Source: an uncultured Clostridia bacterium (GTDB lineage: Bacteria; Bacillota; Clostridia; Christensenellales; Borkfalkiaceae). Taken from it: DNA of 64,000 bases. The notes beneath the pieces are model-generated. The model did not search any database. It was given only the letters and a program-made list of their open reading frames with translations, and was not told where the DNA came from. This document shows, in pieces, positions 8,755 through 16,347 of the stretch. Position 1 is the stretch's first letter. Every line of letters begins with the position of its first letter. The stretch is taken from positions 1-64,000 of the forward strand of contig CAMRSY010000006.1 in the NCBI GenBank assembly GCA_947053545.1, in the 5' to 3' direction. The translations under genes and the position numbers were made by a program.

Positions 8755-9194
8755 ATATCCGCAGATGCAAGTACGAAGACATTTTAAGAATCTCCGAACT
8801 GGAAAACGAGTGTTTTGCGGGCGAGAGCTGGAGTTTCGGAACAATAGCTTCGGCTTTTGAAAATTCTGCTTATACTATGCTGGTGGCTGAGGATAACGGC
8901 GAAGTTATAGGTTACGGGTGCGCTTGCACCACGCTTGAAACGTGCGATTTGGAAAACGTGCTTGTCGCCGAAGAGTACAGGCGGAGCGGAATCGGCAAGG
9001 CTGTCGTTAACGCTTTGCTTGACGACGCGGCGGAGCGCGGCGCCGAAAAAGTTTTTTTGGAAGTGCGCGTATCCAATTCTGCGGCGTTGCGGCTGTACCT
9101 TTCCTGCGGATTTAAGGGTGTGCACGCGCGTACGCGTTACTATTCCGACGGCGAAGATTGTCTGGTTATGGTTAAGGAATTAAACCGCGAATAA
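8751..9194 (+). CDS. rimI: Ribosomal-protein alanine N-acetyltransferase RimI-like (GNAT)
   Basis: A GNAT acetyltransferase expected to acetylate an N-terminal alanine (S18 in E. coli). Motif A reads VLVAEEYRRSGIGKAVV, holding the acetyl-CoA R-x-x-G-x-G/A loop. FLEVRVSNSAALRLYLSCGF follows as motif B. Its 147 residues fit the family. It overlaps the tsaB stop by 4 bases (ATGA), the usual tsaB-rimI coupling in Firmicutes. The substrate is inferred from family and context. Confidence 0.88.
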   Translation: MNIRRCKYEDILRISELENECFAGESWSFGTIASAFENSAYTMLVAEDNGEVIGYGCACTTLETCDLENVLVAEEYRRSGIGKAVVNALLDDAAERGAEKVFLEVRVSNSAALRLYLSCGFKGVHARTRYYSDGEDCLVMVKELNRE

Positions 9195-9212
9195 TTTTCG
9201 GGGTGGCATTTC

Positions 9213-9935
9213 ATTTTTTTAAACGGCGGATTTGTAAGCGTTACGGACGTAGGCAAAGGCAAAAACGTGCTTTTATTGCACGGGTATTTATCCTGTAAAG
9301 AAAGCTTTTATTATCAGGCGCGGACGTTGGCGCAAAACGGTTACCGCGCGGTTATTCCCGATATGCCCGCTTTCGGTGCAAGTTCGCCTATAAGCAGGCC
9401 GTGGTCGGTGGGTGACTATGCAGAATGGCTGAAAACTTTTATTTCGGAGCAAGGACTTATCGGTTGCTACGTTGTGGCTCATTCTTTCGGAGCCAGAGTT
9501 ATTTTTAAATTGCTTTCCGAAGAGGCGGAGATTGCGGAAAAGTTGCTTATAACGGGCGGAGCGGGGCTTGTAAAACAGCGTTCGCCCGCATATATGCGGC
9601 AGGTAAAGCGTTACAGGCGGGTTAAAAAGCTGTTTCCCAAATATGCCGAAAAGCATTTCGGCAGCGCTGAATACCGCACTCTTTCACCCGTGATGCGTGA
9701 AAGTTATAAGTTTATAGTAAACGAGGATTTGCGCGGGTGCGCGGCAAAAATAAACGTGCCTGCACTGCTTGTTTACGGCGATAGCGACAACGTTACCCCT
9801 GCGGGCGAAGAAGGAAAAATTTTTAACTCCGCGATTGCTGGCAGCCGGTTGGAAATTATCGGCGGCGGACATTTTTGTTTCAGCGAAAACAGCGAAAAAT
9901 TCAATGCGTTAATGCTCGATTTTTTTAACGGCTAA
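9213..9935 (+). CDS. Alpha/beta hydrolase, probable ATT start
   Basis: A serine hydrolase of unknown substrate. The oxyanion segment LLLHGYLSCKES is near the N-terminus, the nucleophile is in VVAHSFGA, the acid in VYGDSDNVTP and the histidine in GGGHFCF. The first conventional in-frame start (GTG 9267) would remove the first strand and leave the HG motif at residue 4. Between the rimI stop and 9267 the frame is open, and the only near-start codon is ATT at 9213. GGGGTGG (9200-9206) lies 6 bases upstream of it. Starting there gives a normal N-terminus (FLNGGFVSVTDVGKGKN). It sits between rimI and a MurF-like gene; its role in that operon is unclear. Confidence 0.8.
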   Translation: MFLNGGFVSVTDVGKGKNVLLLHGYLSCKESFYYQARTLAQNGYRAVIPDMPAFGASSPISRPWSVGDYAEWLKTFISEQGLIGCYVVAHSFGARVIFKLLSEEAEIAEKLLITGGAGLVKQRSPAYMRQVKRYRRVKKLFPKYAEKHFGSAEYRTLSPVMRESYKFIVNEDLRGCAAKINVPALLVYGDSDNVTPAGEEGKIFNSAIAGSRLEIIGGGHFCFSENSEKFNALMLDFFNG

Positions 9936-9953
9936 AGCGCAACGGTTAAATAT

Positions 9954-11555
9954 ATGTTTTTTATTAATTGGCAAATTACATTGGAATGCGTGCTTATAGC
10001 GTCGGCGTTCGCCTGTTTTTTAAGCCTTACCGCGTTTAAAACGCTGGGCATATTACAGGGGTTCGGCTATAAAAACGCAAAGCTTTTCGGCTGGGCGGGG
10101 CGCAAAAGCAATTTAACGCAGGCGCGCTTTTCCTTGCTGGCGCTGGCTTCGGCGCTGGCTTCGGCGGTTATATCGCTATGTTTCGGCTTTGCTGGCGGGC
10201 ACTGGGCTGCGGTTATCGGGCTTGCGGCTTACCTTATATTTTTTGTGTTGTATCTTGCTGCGGAAAGTGGACGTTCCATAAAAAACAGCGCAACGCTTAC
10301 CCCCAGATTCAAGCGTCTTTTTATAACGCTGTGGTTTGTATTCGCCGTTCTGGTTTATTTTGCGGCAACGCTTTTAAATTTCGGCGAGCACGTTTGGAAC
10401 GCCAATCTTTTTTCAACTTTAAAATATTGTATTTTAAGCATATTCCCGCTTAGTATTATTCCTATAGTTTGTCTTGCAAACTTAATTACGCTGATTTGGG
10501 AAGCGCCCATTAATAAATCGTACGTAAAAAAGGCAAAAAACAAGCTTGCACAGTCGAACGTAATCAAAGTTGGTATTACCGGCAGCTACGGTAAAACAAG
10601 CGCCAAAAACGTGTTGGCGGCTATGCTTTCAAAAAAGTATAAAGTACTGTCAACGCCGTCTTCTTTCAATACGCCTTTGGGAATTGCCAAAACCGTTAAC
10701 GGCAAAAATTTAAACGAATACGACGTGTTTATTGCGGAAATGGGTGCAAGGCATAGGGGAGATATAGCCGAACTGTGCCAAATTTGCCCGCCGGACTATT
10801 CGCTTATTACGGGTATTTGTCCTCAGCATCTGGAAAGTTTTAAAACTATTGAAAACGTTGTCGCCGCTAAGGGCGAAATTATAGCGGGTACGAAAAACGT
10901 CTGCTTCATTGCCGGTGACTGCTTCGGTTATTTTAAGGATGAGTCGGGACAAAAAGTTGAGTGCGACTGTGTATCCGACGTGAAAGCAGACTGTACCGGC
11001 ACAGAATTTACGCTTAATTTGGGCGGTGAAAGCAAGCGCGTAAAAACTAAACTGCTGGGCGCGCACAATGCCTGTAATATCGGAATTTGCGCTCAGGCAG
11101 CTTTTGAAATGGGCGTGGATTTACAGGCAATAGCTTTAGCGGCGGAAGAGCTGGAGTTTACCGAACACCGCTTACAGCTTATACAAAGCAACGGCGTAAA
11201 TATTTTGGATGACGGTTACAATTCAAATGTGGTGGGGGCTAAGGCGGCTTTAAACGTGCTGCGGCTTTTCGGCGGTAAAAAAATAGCCGTAACTCCAGGA
11301 TTGGTTGAACTGGGTATTTTGGAGGAGAGCGAAAACGCGGCTCTCGGTAAGGAGCTTGCAGGGCTGGACTATGTTATTTTAGTAGGCGAAACACTGGTTA
11401 CGGCGGTTAAAAACGGTTATACGCAGGCGGGCGGCGACCTTGAAAAAATTTCGGTTGTGCCCACGCTTGCCGCCGCTCAGGACGTTTTGAAAAACGTTAT
11501 AGAGAAGGGCGACGCCGTATTGTTTTTAAACGATTTACCCGAAATATATAATTAA
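9954..11555 (+). CDS. Membrane-anchored MurF-like Mur ligase
   Basis: The C-terminal 330 residues are a Mur-ligase: ATP-binding GSYGKTS at about residues 208-214, the MurF-like NTPLGIAKTV, AEMGARHRGDIAELC, and the CPQHLESF region, ending with a Mur_ligase_C-like domain (VTPGLVELG). The first ~200 residues carry about five hydrophobic spans instead of the substrate-binding N domain of canonical MurF. Such membrane-fused MurF-like proteins are common in clostridia. Next to ddl, its likely job is adding D-Ala-D-Ala, or a related residue, to a cell-wall precursor (inference). Confidence 0.8.
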   Translation: MFFINWQITLECVLIASAFACFLSLTAFKTLGILQGFGYKNAKLFGWAGRKSNLTQARFSLLALASALASAVISLCFGFAGGHWAAVIGLAAYLIFFVLYLAAESGRSIKNSATLTPRFKRLFITLWFVFAVLVYFAATLLNFGEHVWNANLFSTLKYCILSIFPLSIIPIVCLANLITLIWEAPINKSYVKKAKNKLAQSNVIKVGITGSYGKTSAKNVLAAMLSKKYKVLSTPSSFNTPLGIAKTVNGKNLNEYDVFIAEMGARHRGDIAELCQICPPDYSLITGICPQHLESFKTIENVVAAKGEIIAGTKNVCFIAGDCFGYFKDESGQKVECDCVSDVKADCTGTEFTLNLGGESKRVKTKLLGAHNACNIGICAQAAFEMGVDLQAIALAAEELEFTEHRLQLIQSNGVNILDDGYNSNVVGAKAALNVLRLFGGKKIAVTPGLVELGILEESENAALGKELAGLDYVILVGETLVTAVKNGYTQAGGDLEKISVVPTLAAAQDVLKNVIEKGDAVLFLNDLPEIYN

Positions 11556-11634
11556 AATTAAAAACGCTTACTCAATTTTATATGTCAGATTTTTCACCAA
11601 AGCAAAAAAATATTTTGTAGAGGTGAATTTTTTT

Positions 11635-12735
11635 ATGCAAAAAAAATATGACGCGGCAGTTTTGTTCGGCGGAATTTCTTGTGAAAACGAGGTGTCGGTA
11701 ATAACGGGCACAATGGTTTGCAACGTGCTTAAAAACGGCGGCAAAAGCGTTTTGCCAATTTACATAGACCACGGCGGCGTATTGCGCGCCGACGAAAAAC
11801 TGTGCGATATTTCGCAGTACAAAAACGGCGGATACCAAAACAGTACGCAGTGCGGATTCGTTTCAGGCGGAGCCGTAATATTCAACAGGCGCGGCAAGCC
11901 GTATAGGAAGGTTGGGATAGACTGCGTAATAAACTGCTGCCACGGCGGCGCGGGCGAAAGCGGCGCGGCGGCAGGGCTTTGCAATTTATTAAATATTCCT
12001 TTCGCTTCGGCGGGCCTGTTTGAAAGCGCGGCTTTTATGGATAAATATTACACAAAACTTGTGCTTGAAAGTTTGGGCGTAAAGGTTGCAAAATACGCTT
12101 ATTCGCGGGATATGGCGGGGGCAATTGAAAAAGCAAAAGCATTGGGATACCCTTTAATTATCAAGCCGGCAACTTTGGGGTCGAGTATAGGTATTAGTAA
12201 ATGTAACGACGGGCAACAGCTTAAAGACGCGCTGGAAACGGCGTTCGAGCTTGACGGAGGAGTGCTTTTAGAAGAGTATCTGTCGCCCAAAACAGAAATA
12301 AACTGCGCGGTTTATTGCGCGAACGGTCGGGAAATAATCTCGCAATGCGAAGAGGTTAAATCGAACGGCGACCTTTTATCTTACGACGATAAGTACTGCG
12401 GGGGAGGGGAAAGAAAGTTTCCTGCCGAGATAGATAAAAGTTTGGAAGAATGCGTGCAAAATACCACGGCGCGCGTATATTCGGCGTTGAATATGCGGGG
12501 CATAGTGCGCTTTGATTACATAATATGTAGGGGGCAATTATATTTAAGCGAAATAAATACCGTGCCCGGGTCGCTTTCGCAGTATTTGTTGTCGGACGGG
12601 TATAATAGCTTTTACGGCGTGCTTTGCGGCGTAATGGAACAGGCAAAAGACGATTTTGCCGCGCAAAAATCGAAACGCATTATTTCAACGGGGATTTTAA
12701 ATAACATAAAAACTAATTCGGGAATAAAAAAGTAA
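11635..12735 (+). CDS. ddl: D-alanine--D-alanine ligase
   Basis: An ATP-grasp enzyme that makes D-Ala-D-Ala for peptidoglycan. The N-terminal domain begins with AVLFGGISCENEVSV. The ATP-grasp core has PLIIKPATLGSSIGISK and LLEEYLSP, and metal ligands lie in IRFDYI-like IVRFDYIICR and SEINTVPGSLSQY. The ATG at 11635 is preferred to a GTG at 11623 because AGAGGTG (11619-11625) lies at proper spacing. Its 366 residues fit the family. It follows the MurF-like gene by 79 bases, a natural pairing. Confidence 0.95.
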   Translation: MQKKYDAAVLFGGISCENEVSVITGTMVCNVLKNGGKSVLPIYIDHGGVLRADEKLCDISQYKNGGYQNSTQCGFVSGGAVIFNRRGKPYRKVGIDCVINCCHGGAGESGAAAGLCNLLNIPFASAGLFESAAFMDKYYTKLVLESLGVKVAKYAYSRDMAGAIEKAKALGYPLIIKPATLGSSIGISKCNDGQQLKDALETAFELDGGVLLEEYLSPKTEINCAVYCANGREIISQCEEVKSNGDLLSYDDKYCGGGERKFPAEIDKSLEECVQNTTARVYSALNMRGIVRFDYIICRGQLYLSEINTVPGSLSQYLLSDGYNSFYGVLCGVMEQAKDDFAAQKSKRIISTGILNNIKTNSGIKK

Positions 12736-12802
12736 TTTAAATTTATACTTTTTGAAATGTAATTCACGCATAAAAAATAAAGTTGATATACGCAATTAAA
12801 GC

Positions 12803-12842
12803 TATCCCCCCGGCGAATAATTCGCCGGGGGGATAACTTTTT
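12803..12842. terminator. Bidirectional terminator between ddl and the XRE gene
   Basis: A 15-bp perfect stem (12803-12817 with 12821-12835), loop TAA, is followed by a run of T. It separates convergent genes and can serve both. Confidence 0.85.
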
Positions 12843-13064
12843 TTAAGAAAATTCGCTTATGCAAAGAATTTCGTTCGCGTCTAAATCCAGCGCCGCGCAA
12901 AGCTTAGCAAACGTATCAAGCGCAGGCATTTTGTTTTTGTACAGGTACTGACTTATTGCCTGATGGCTAACGCCTATTTTTTCTGCCAGCTCGCTGTGTT
13001 TAAGTCCGCTTTGAGATATAGCTTCAAGCAACTTAATTCGTATTTTATCAAGAGTAATCATCAT
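12843..13064 (-). CDS. XRE-family helix-turn-helix regulator (module A)
   Basis: A 73-residue protein made almost entirely of one Cro/C1-type HTH domain: LKHSELAEKIGVSHQAISQYL forms the two DNA-binding helices. AAGGAA lies 7 bases before the first ATG. It is divergent from a small 86-codon gene, with a perfect 17-bp inverted repeat in the shared intergenic region, so it very likely represses or autoregulates that pair (inference). A similar pairing recurs at 32.9-33.5 kb with an unrelated operator sequence. Confidence 0.9.
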   Translation of the reverse strand: MMITLDKIRIKLLEAISQSGLKHSELAEKIGVSHQAISQYLYKNKMPALDTFAKLCAALDLDANEILCISEFS

Positions 13065-13094
13065 AAAGTTTTTCCTTAAAATTTATTTAATTAT

Positions 13095-13138
13095 GCAACC
13101 ATTGCTTGCAATTTGCTTGACTTGCAAGCAATGGTTGC
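13095..13138. promoter_or_regulatory. Perfect 17-bp inverted repeat, candidate XRE operator
   Basis: The arms GCAACCATTGCTTGCAA (13095-13111) and its exact complement (13122-13138) are separated by 10 bases. The right arm fills the spacer of the promoter at 13117-13146, so a bound dimer would block RNA polymerase. Confidence 0.8.
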
Positions 13139-13146
13139 GCTAATAT
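13117..13146 (+). promoter_or_regulatory. Promoter of the 86-codon small gene
   Basis: TTGACT and TAATAT with an 18-base spacer. The spacer carries the right arm of the inverted repeat at 13095-13138. Confidence 0.75.
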
Positions 13147-13178
13147 TCAATTAATATTTCTTCGGGTGGGGGGATAAA

Positions 13179-13439
13179 ATGGAATCAGTAATAGAAAAAA
13201 TATTTAATAAAGTTTTTGAAAACGGCGAAGAATTTACGGATAAAGATGGCTATTTGAAAAAGTTGAAACGTGTTTCTGAATTTTCTGCCCTACTTTACGA
13301 CGGGTTAACTAAAGAGCAAACAGAAACGTTAAACGAAATTTTTTACGCATTTGCCAAAAGCGATTACGAAATAGGTCTTGCAAATTTTAAAGGCGGATTT
13401 AAAGCGGGGTTCGGTTTGGCGTTAGAACTTTTAAAATAA
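13179..13439 (+). CDS. Small DUF6809-like protein (module A)
   Basis: An 86-residue, mostly helical, soluble-looking protein of unknown function. It resembles by eye the small DUF6809-type proteins of Firmicutes, which end in a glycine-containing helix; here FKGGFKAGFGLALELL. A purine-rich GGTGGGGGG precedes the ATG. It is transcribed divergently from an XRE regulator through a promoter overlapped by a perfect palindrome. The gene at 32926-33207 has a similar tail (LFYFGIKTGMDL) and the matching LxxxQxxxLN pattern, so the two may be distant relatives. Function unknown. Confidence 0.75.
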   Translation: MESVIEKIFNKVFENGEEFTDKDGYLKKLKRVSEFSALLYDGLTKEQTETLNEIFYAFAKSDYEIGLANFKGGFKAGFGLALELLK

Positions 13440-13455
13440 TAAGTTTTTTATTTAC

Positions 13456-13485
13456 TTGCAATAATATTTGAATTTATAGTAAAAT
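13456..13485 (+). promoter_or_regulatory. Candidate icd promoter
   Basis: TTGCAA and TAAAAT with an 18-base spacer, 25 bases before the icd start, which has AAAGGA as ribosome-binding site. Confidence 0.55.
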
Positions 13486-13509
13486 ATTTAAAAAGCAAAA
13501 GGAACTTTT

Positions 13510-14715
13510 ATGGCGAAAATAAAAATGAAAACGCCGCTTGTCGAAATGGACGGCGACGAGATGACTCGGGTACTCTGGAAATGGATTAAGGAAATTTTAA
13601 TCCAGCCTTACGTGGATTTGAAAACCGAATATTACGATTTGGGTTTGCCCGAGCGGGACAGAACGGACGATAAAGTAACCGAACAAAGCGCGCTTGCTAC
13701 GTTAAAGTACGGCGTTGCGGTAAAATGCGCGACAATAACTCCTAACGCCCAAAGGGTTAAGGAATACGGTTTGAAGCAGATGTGGAAAAGCCCCAACGGC
13801 ACAATCCGCCGGATTCTGGACGGCACGGTTTTCCGCGCGCCCATTCTTGTAGACGGCATAACGCCGTACGTGCCCTCATGGCAAAAACCGATTGTGCTTG
13901 CGCGCCATGCCTACGGCGATATTTACAATTCGGTGGAAAGCAGGGTAAAAGCGGGGCAGAACGCCTATCTGTTGATAACCGATAATGAAGGAAACGAGGT
14001 AGAACGCAAACTTATTCATTCGTTTAACGCCGACGGAATAGCGCAGGGCGTACATAACATTGACAAGTCGATCGGTGCGTTTGCGCGTAGCTGTTTCAAT
14101 TTCGCTTTGGAAAATAAAATTTCTATGTGGCTGGGCGCCAAGGACACAATTTCAAAAACCTACGACCACCGTTTTAAAGATATTTTTGCGGAAATTTACG
14201 AAAACGAATATCGCGCGGAATTTGAAAGAGCGGGTATATACTATATGTATACGCTTATCGACGACGTGGTTGCGCGTATTATGAGATCGGAGGGCGGAGT
14301 TTTGTGGGTATGCAAAAACTACGACGGCGACGTTATGAGCGATATGGTTGCCACTGCCTACGGTTCGCTTGGCATGATGTCCAGCGTGCTGGTTTCGCCG
14401 GACGGCAAGTACGAGTTCGAAGCGGCGCACGGCACGGTTACACGGCACTACTATAAATGGAAAGACGGCGAAAGCACGTCTACCAATTCGGTTGCCACAA
14501 TATGGGCGTGGACGGGCGCTCTTGCAAAGCGCGGCGAACTGGACGGCATTCCCGAACTTACCGCGTTTGCAAAAAAGCTGGAGGCGGCAACTGTAGCCAC
14601 CATCGAAAGCGGTTATATGACGGGCGACTTAATTCCGCTTTTTAAGCGGGAGGGAGTTACCCCCGTAAAGACGGAAAGCAGAGAATTTCTTAAGAAAATT
14701 GCAGAGAAATTGTAA
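13510..14715 (+). CDS. icd: NADP-dependent isocitrate dehydrogenase, type II (eukaryote-like)
   Basis: It oxidatively decarboxylates isocitrate to 2-oxoglutarate. The protein (401 residues) follows the homodimeric NADP-IDH pattern also seen in eukaryotes: [18 protein letters not shown] near the N-terminus, [18 protein letters not shown] and [10 protein letters not shown] for substrate binding, [13 protein letters not shown], and [10 protein letters not shown] for the cofactor. It stands alone, flanked by an XRE module and a B6 locus, with no other TCA-cycle genes nearby. A biosynthetic role supplying 2-oxoglutarate for glutamate is likely (inference). Confidence 0.95.
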   Translation: MAKIKMKTPLVEMDGDEMTRVLWKWIKEILIQPYVDLKTEYYDLGLPERDRTDDKVTEQSALATLKYGVAVKCATITPNAQRVKEYGLKQMWKSPNGTIRRILDGTVFRAPILVDGITPYVPSWQKPIVLARHAYGDIYNSVESRVKAGQNAYLLITDNEGNEVERKLIHSFNADGIAQGVHNIDKSIGAFARSCFNFALENKISMWLGAKDTISKTYDHRFKDIFAEIYENEYRAEFERAGIYYMYTLIDDVVARIMRSEGGVLWVCKNYDGDVMSDMVATAYGSLGMMSSVLVSPDGKYEFEAAHGTVTRHYYKWKDGESTSTNSVATIWAWTGALAKRGELDGIPELTAFAKKLEAATVATIESGYMTGDLIPLFKREGVTPVKTESREFLKKIAEKL

Positions 14716-14828
14716 ATTTAAGTGACGCAGTTTGATAATTTAGCTTAAAATGTTTAAAAGCTTATTAAGCCGAAGACGGATAAAAAGTATGTTGACTTAT
14801 TCGTAAAGAAAAAACGAAAAATGAAATA

Positions 14829-14860
14829 AGGTCCCGCGCAACCTAAGTTGCGCGGGGCCT
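14829..14860. terminator. Hairpin between convergent icd and pdxK genes
   Basis: A 14-bp stem with one G-T pair (14829-14842 with 14847-14860) and a 4-base loop. T-tracts on both sides are weak, so efficiency is uncertain. Confidence 0.65.
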
Positions 14861-14870
14861 ATTGCTACTT

Positions 14871-15665
14871 TTACAGCGCCTTTTCGAAATTGACGCCGTA
14901 AAAGTGGACGGGCTCGGTTAGCGTAAGACATTTTATAACAAATCGGCTTGCCGCTTCGCAGCTTTCTGCAAGGCTGTTGCCGTTAAGATAGTGCGCGGTG
15001 AATACCGAGGCGAAAATATCGCCCGTACCGTGGCGCTTTTCCGGCTGTTTGGGCAACAAAACGCGCTCGATATTGCCGTTGCGGTAAATATACGCGCCTA
15101 TCTTGCCTTTCTGCTCGTATCCTGTAATTATTACAGTGCCGTCTGTAAGCCGCGAAAGCTTTTCGGCAAGCGTTTTGAAATATGTTTCGTCCTGCTCTTC
15201 CCTGTATTCTGTTTCCGTTAAAAAACATGCTTCGGTTACATTAGGTAAAATTATGTCCGCGCGTTTTATAAGTTTACGCATTTCGGCTACGTAATTTAAG
15301 TCGAATCCGCCGTACAGTTTTCCGTTGTCGCCGAACACCGGGTCGATAATTACGGGCGCGTTTGCGTTTGAAAATTCGTCAAAGCACTTTACGGCTAAAT
15401 TCATAAGTTGCGCTTTGCCCAGATATCCGAGCAAAAAACCGTCGAATTTAATGTCGTTGGCTGCCCAGTTATCAAATATTGCGGGAATTTCGGGCGTTAA
15501 ATCCAAATAACTCCAACTTTTAAACATAGTGTGGTTGGAAAGTACGGCCGTGGGCAGTACGCACGTTTCTATTCCGTAGCGCGAAAGCACGGGCAGAGCG
15601 ACAGTAAGCGAACACTGTCCCACGCAAGATAAATCCTGCATTGTTAGTATTCTTTTAGTTTTCAC
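14871..15665 (-). CDS. Pyridoxal/pyridoxamine kinase (PdxY-type)
   Basis: A ribokinase-superfamily kinase that phosphorylates B6 vitamers. Signatures are the N-terminal DLSCVGQCSLTVALPVL, PVIIDPVFGDNGKLYGG, a LPNVTEACFLT segment and the anion-hole motif RHGTGDIFASVF containing the catalytic aspartate. It has 264 residues and a GTG start. It overlaps the upstream ECF S-component gene by 11 bases, and a PdxR-type regulator is divergent, which together make a coherent vitamin B6 salvage locus. Confidence 0.92.
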   Translation of the reverse strand: MKTKRILTMQDLSCVGQCSLTVALPVLSRYGIETCVLPTAVLSNHTMFKSWSYLDLTPEIPAIFDNWAANDIKFDGFLLGYLGKAQLMNLAVKCFDEFSNANAPVIIDPVFGDNGKLYGGFDLNYVAEMRKLIKRADIILPNVTEACFLTETEYREEQDETYFKTLAEKLSRLTDGTVIITGYEQKGKIGAYIYRNGNIERVLLPKQPEKRHGTGDIFASVFTAHYLNGNSLAESCEAASRFVIKCLTLTEPVHFYGVNFEKAL

Positions 15666-16254
15666 CGTTTACAACCTCTTTTTTATCTGCGTTTATAATT
15701 TCCCTTTTAAAGTCGGGTAGCAGTCCGTTTTTTTCTAACTGTTTTTTAAATGTGGTGGCATAGCACAAAAAAGTTGCTATCGTTATTCCTGTTATTTCCT
15801 GAATTATGTTTCTGGCAATGCTGGCAACGGCAACCGATACTCCGCCGGTTATGCTGCGGTAAGCAAAATACCCTGCAACTACGATTACGCCGCCGATTAT
15901 CGCGCATAGTACCGCTTTAACCCATTCTGCCTTTTTTAATTTTACAGGGGGAACACAGTGTAGCAGCGCCGAAACAACGGCGCCCTGCAGCCCGTGTATC
16001 AAAAGCGTTGCCGCCATCATATGCGGCGCATGGTACGCGTCGTATAATAGCGAACCTATTCCGCCTGAAATAAACGCTGCGACAGGGTCTAAAAGATATG
16101 CGGCCAGTAAAACCATTCCGTCTACCCAGTAAATTCTGCCCGCAACGGTAGGCACGGCGGGTATAGCCATTGTCGCAACCACCAACGCGGTCGAAAGCGC
16201 GGTGTACGCTATCCACTTTGCGGAAAATATAATTTTATTTTTAACTTTGTTCAT
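15655..16254 (-). CDS. ECF transporter substrate-binding (S) component, probably for pyridoxine
   Basis: An integral membrane protein of 199 residues with five to six hydrophobic helices, of the ECF S-component fold: small, with helices rich in Ala/Gly, GGIGSLLYDAYHAPHMM in the third helix region and a charged C-terminal tail. The substrate is inferred as a B6 vitamer from translational overlap with the pyridoxal kinase and the divergent PdxR-like regulator. The shared EcfA/EcfT energizing module is not in the window, as expected for a group II ECF system. Confidence 0.85.
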   Translation of the reverse strand: MNKVKNKIIFSAKWIAYTALSTALVVATMAIPAVPTVAGRIYWVDGMVLLAAYLLDPVAAFISGGIGSLLYDAYHAPHMMAATLLIHGLQGAVVSALLHCVPPVKLKKAEWVKAVLCAIIGGVIVVAGYFAYRSITGGVSVAVASIARNIIQEITGITIATFLCYATTFKKQLEKNGLLPDFKREIINADKKEVVNGEN

Positions 16255-16279
16255 TGTTTTAAGCTTTCACTTGAAATTA

Positions 16280-16308
16280 TTGACATTATATGCTTGTTTT
16301 GATACTAT
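16280..16308 (+). promoter_or_regulatory. pdxR-like gene promoter
   Basis: A perfect TTGACA and TACTAT with a 17-base spacer. On the other strand TATAAT (16290-16285) could serve the S-component gene, but no good -35 accompanies it, as would fit an activator-dependent promoter. A second TATAAT at 16334-16339 lies 8 bases before the regulator's ATG. Confidence 0.65.
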
Positions 16309-16325
16309 TAAAATATCCAAAACAA
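16294..16325. promoter_or_regulatory. Candidate PdxR operator (inverted repeat)
   Basis: TTGTTTTGATA (16294-16304) and TATCCAAAACAA (16314-16325) form an imperfect inverted repeat between the divergent S-component and regulator genes, overlapping the -10 box of the latter. Confidence 0.65.
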
Positions 16326-16347
16326 ATAAAATTTATAATATCAGATT

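Noticed and set aside
9267..9935. GTG 9267 as start of the alpha/beta hydrolase
   Set aside because: It would remove the first beta strand and place the HG oxyanion motif at residue 4; there is no ribosome-binding site just before it.
11623..12735. GTG 11623 as start of ddl
   Set aside because: The GTG is part of the ribosome-binding sequence AGAGGTG serving the ATG at 11635.
12843..13439. Toxin-antitoxin reading of module A
   Set aside because: The small protein has no recognisable toxin fold (RelE, HigB, HipA) and the genes are divergent, not an operon as in HigBA-type systems; it remains a hypothesis only.
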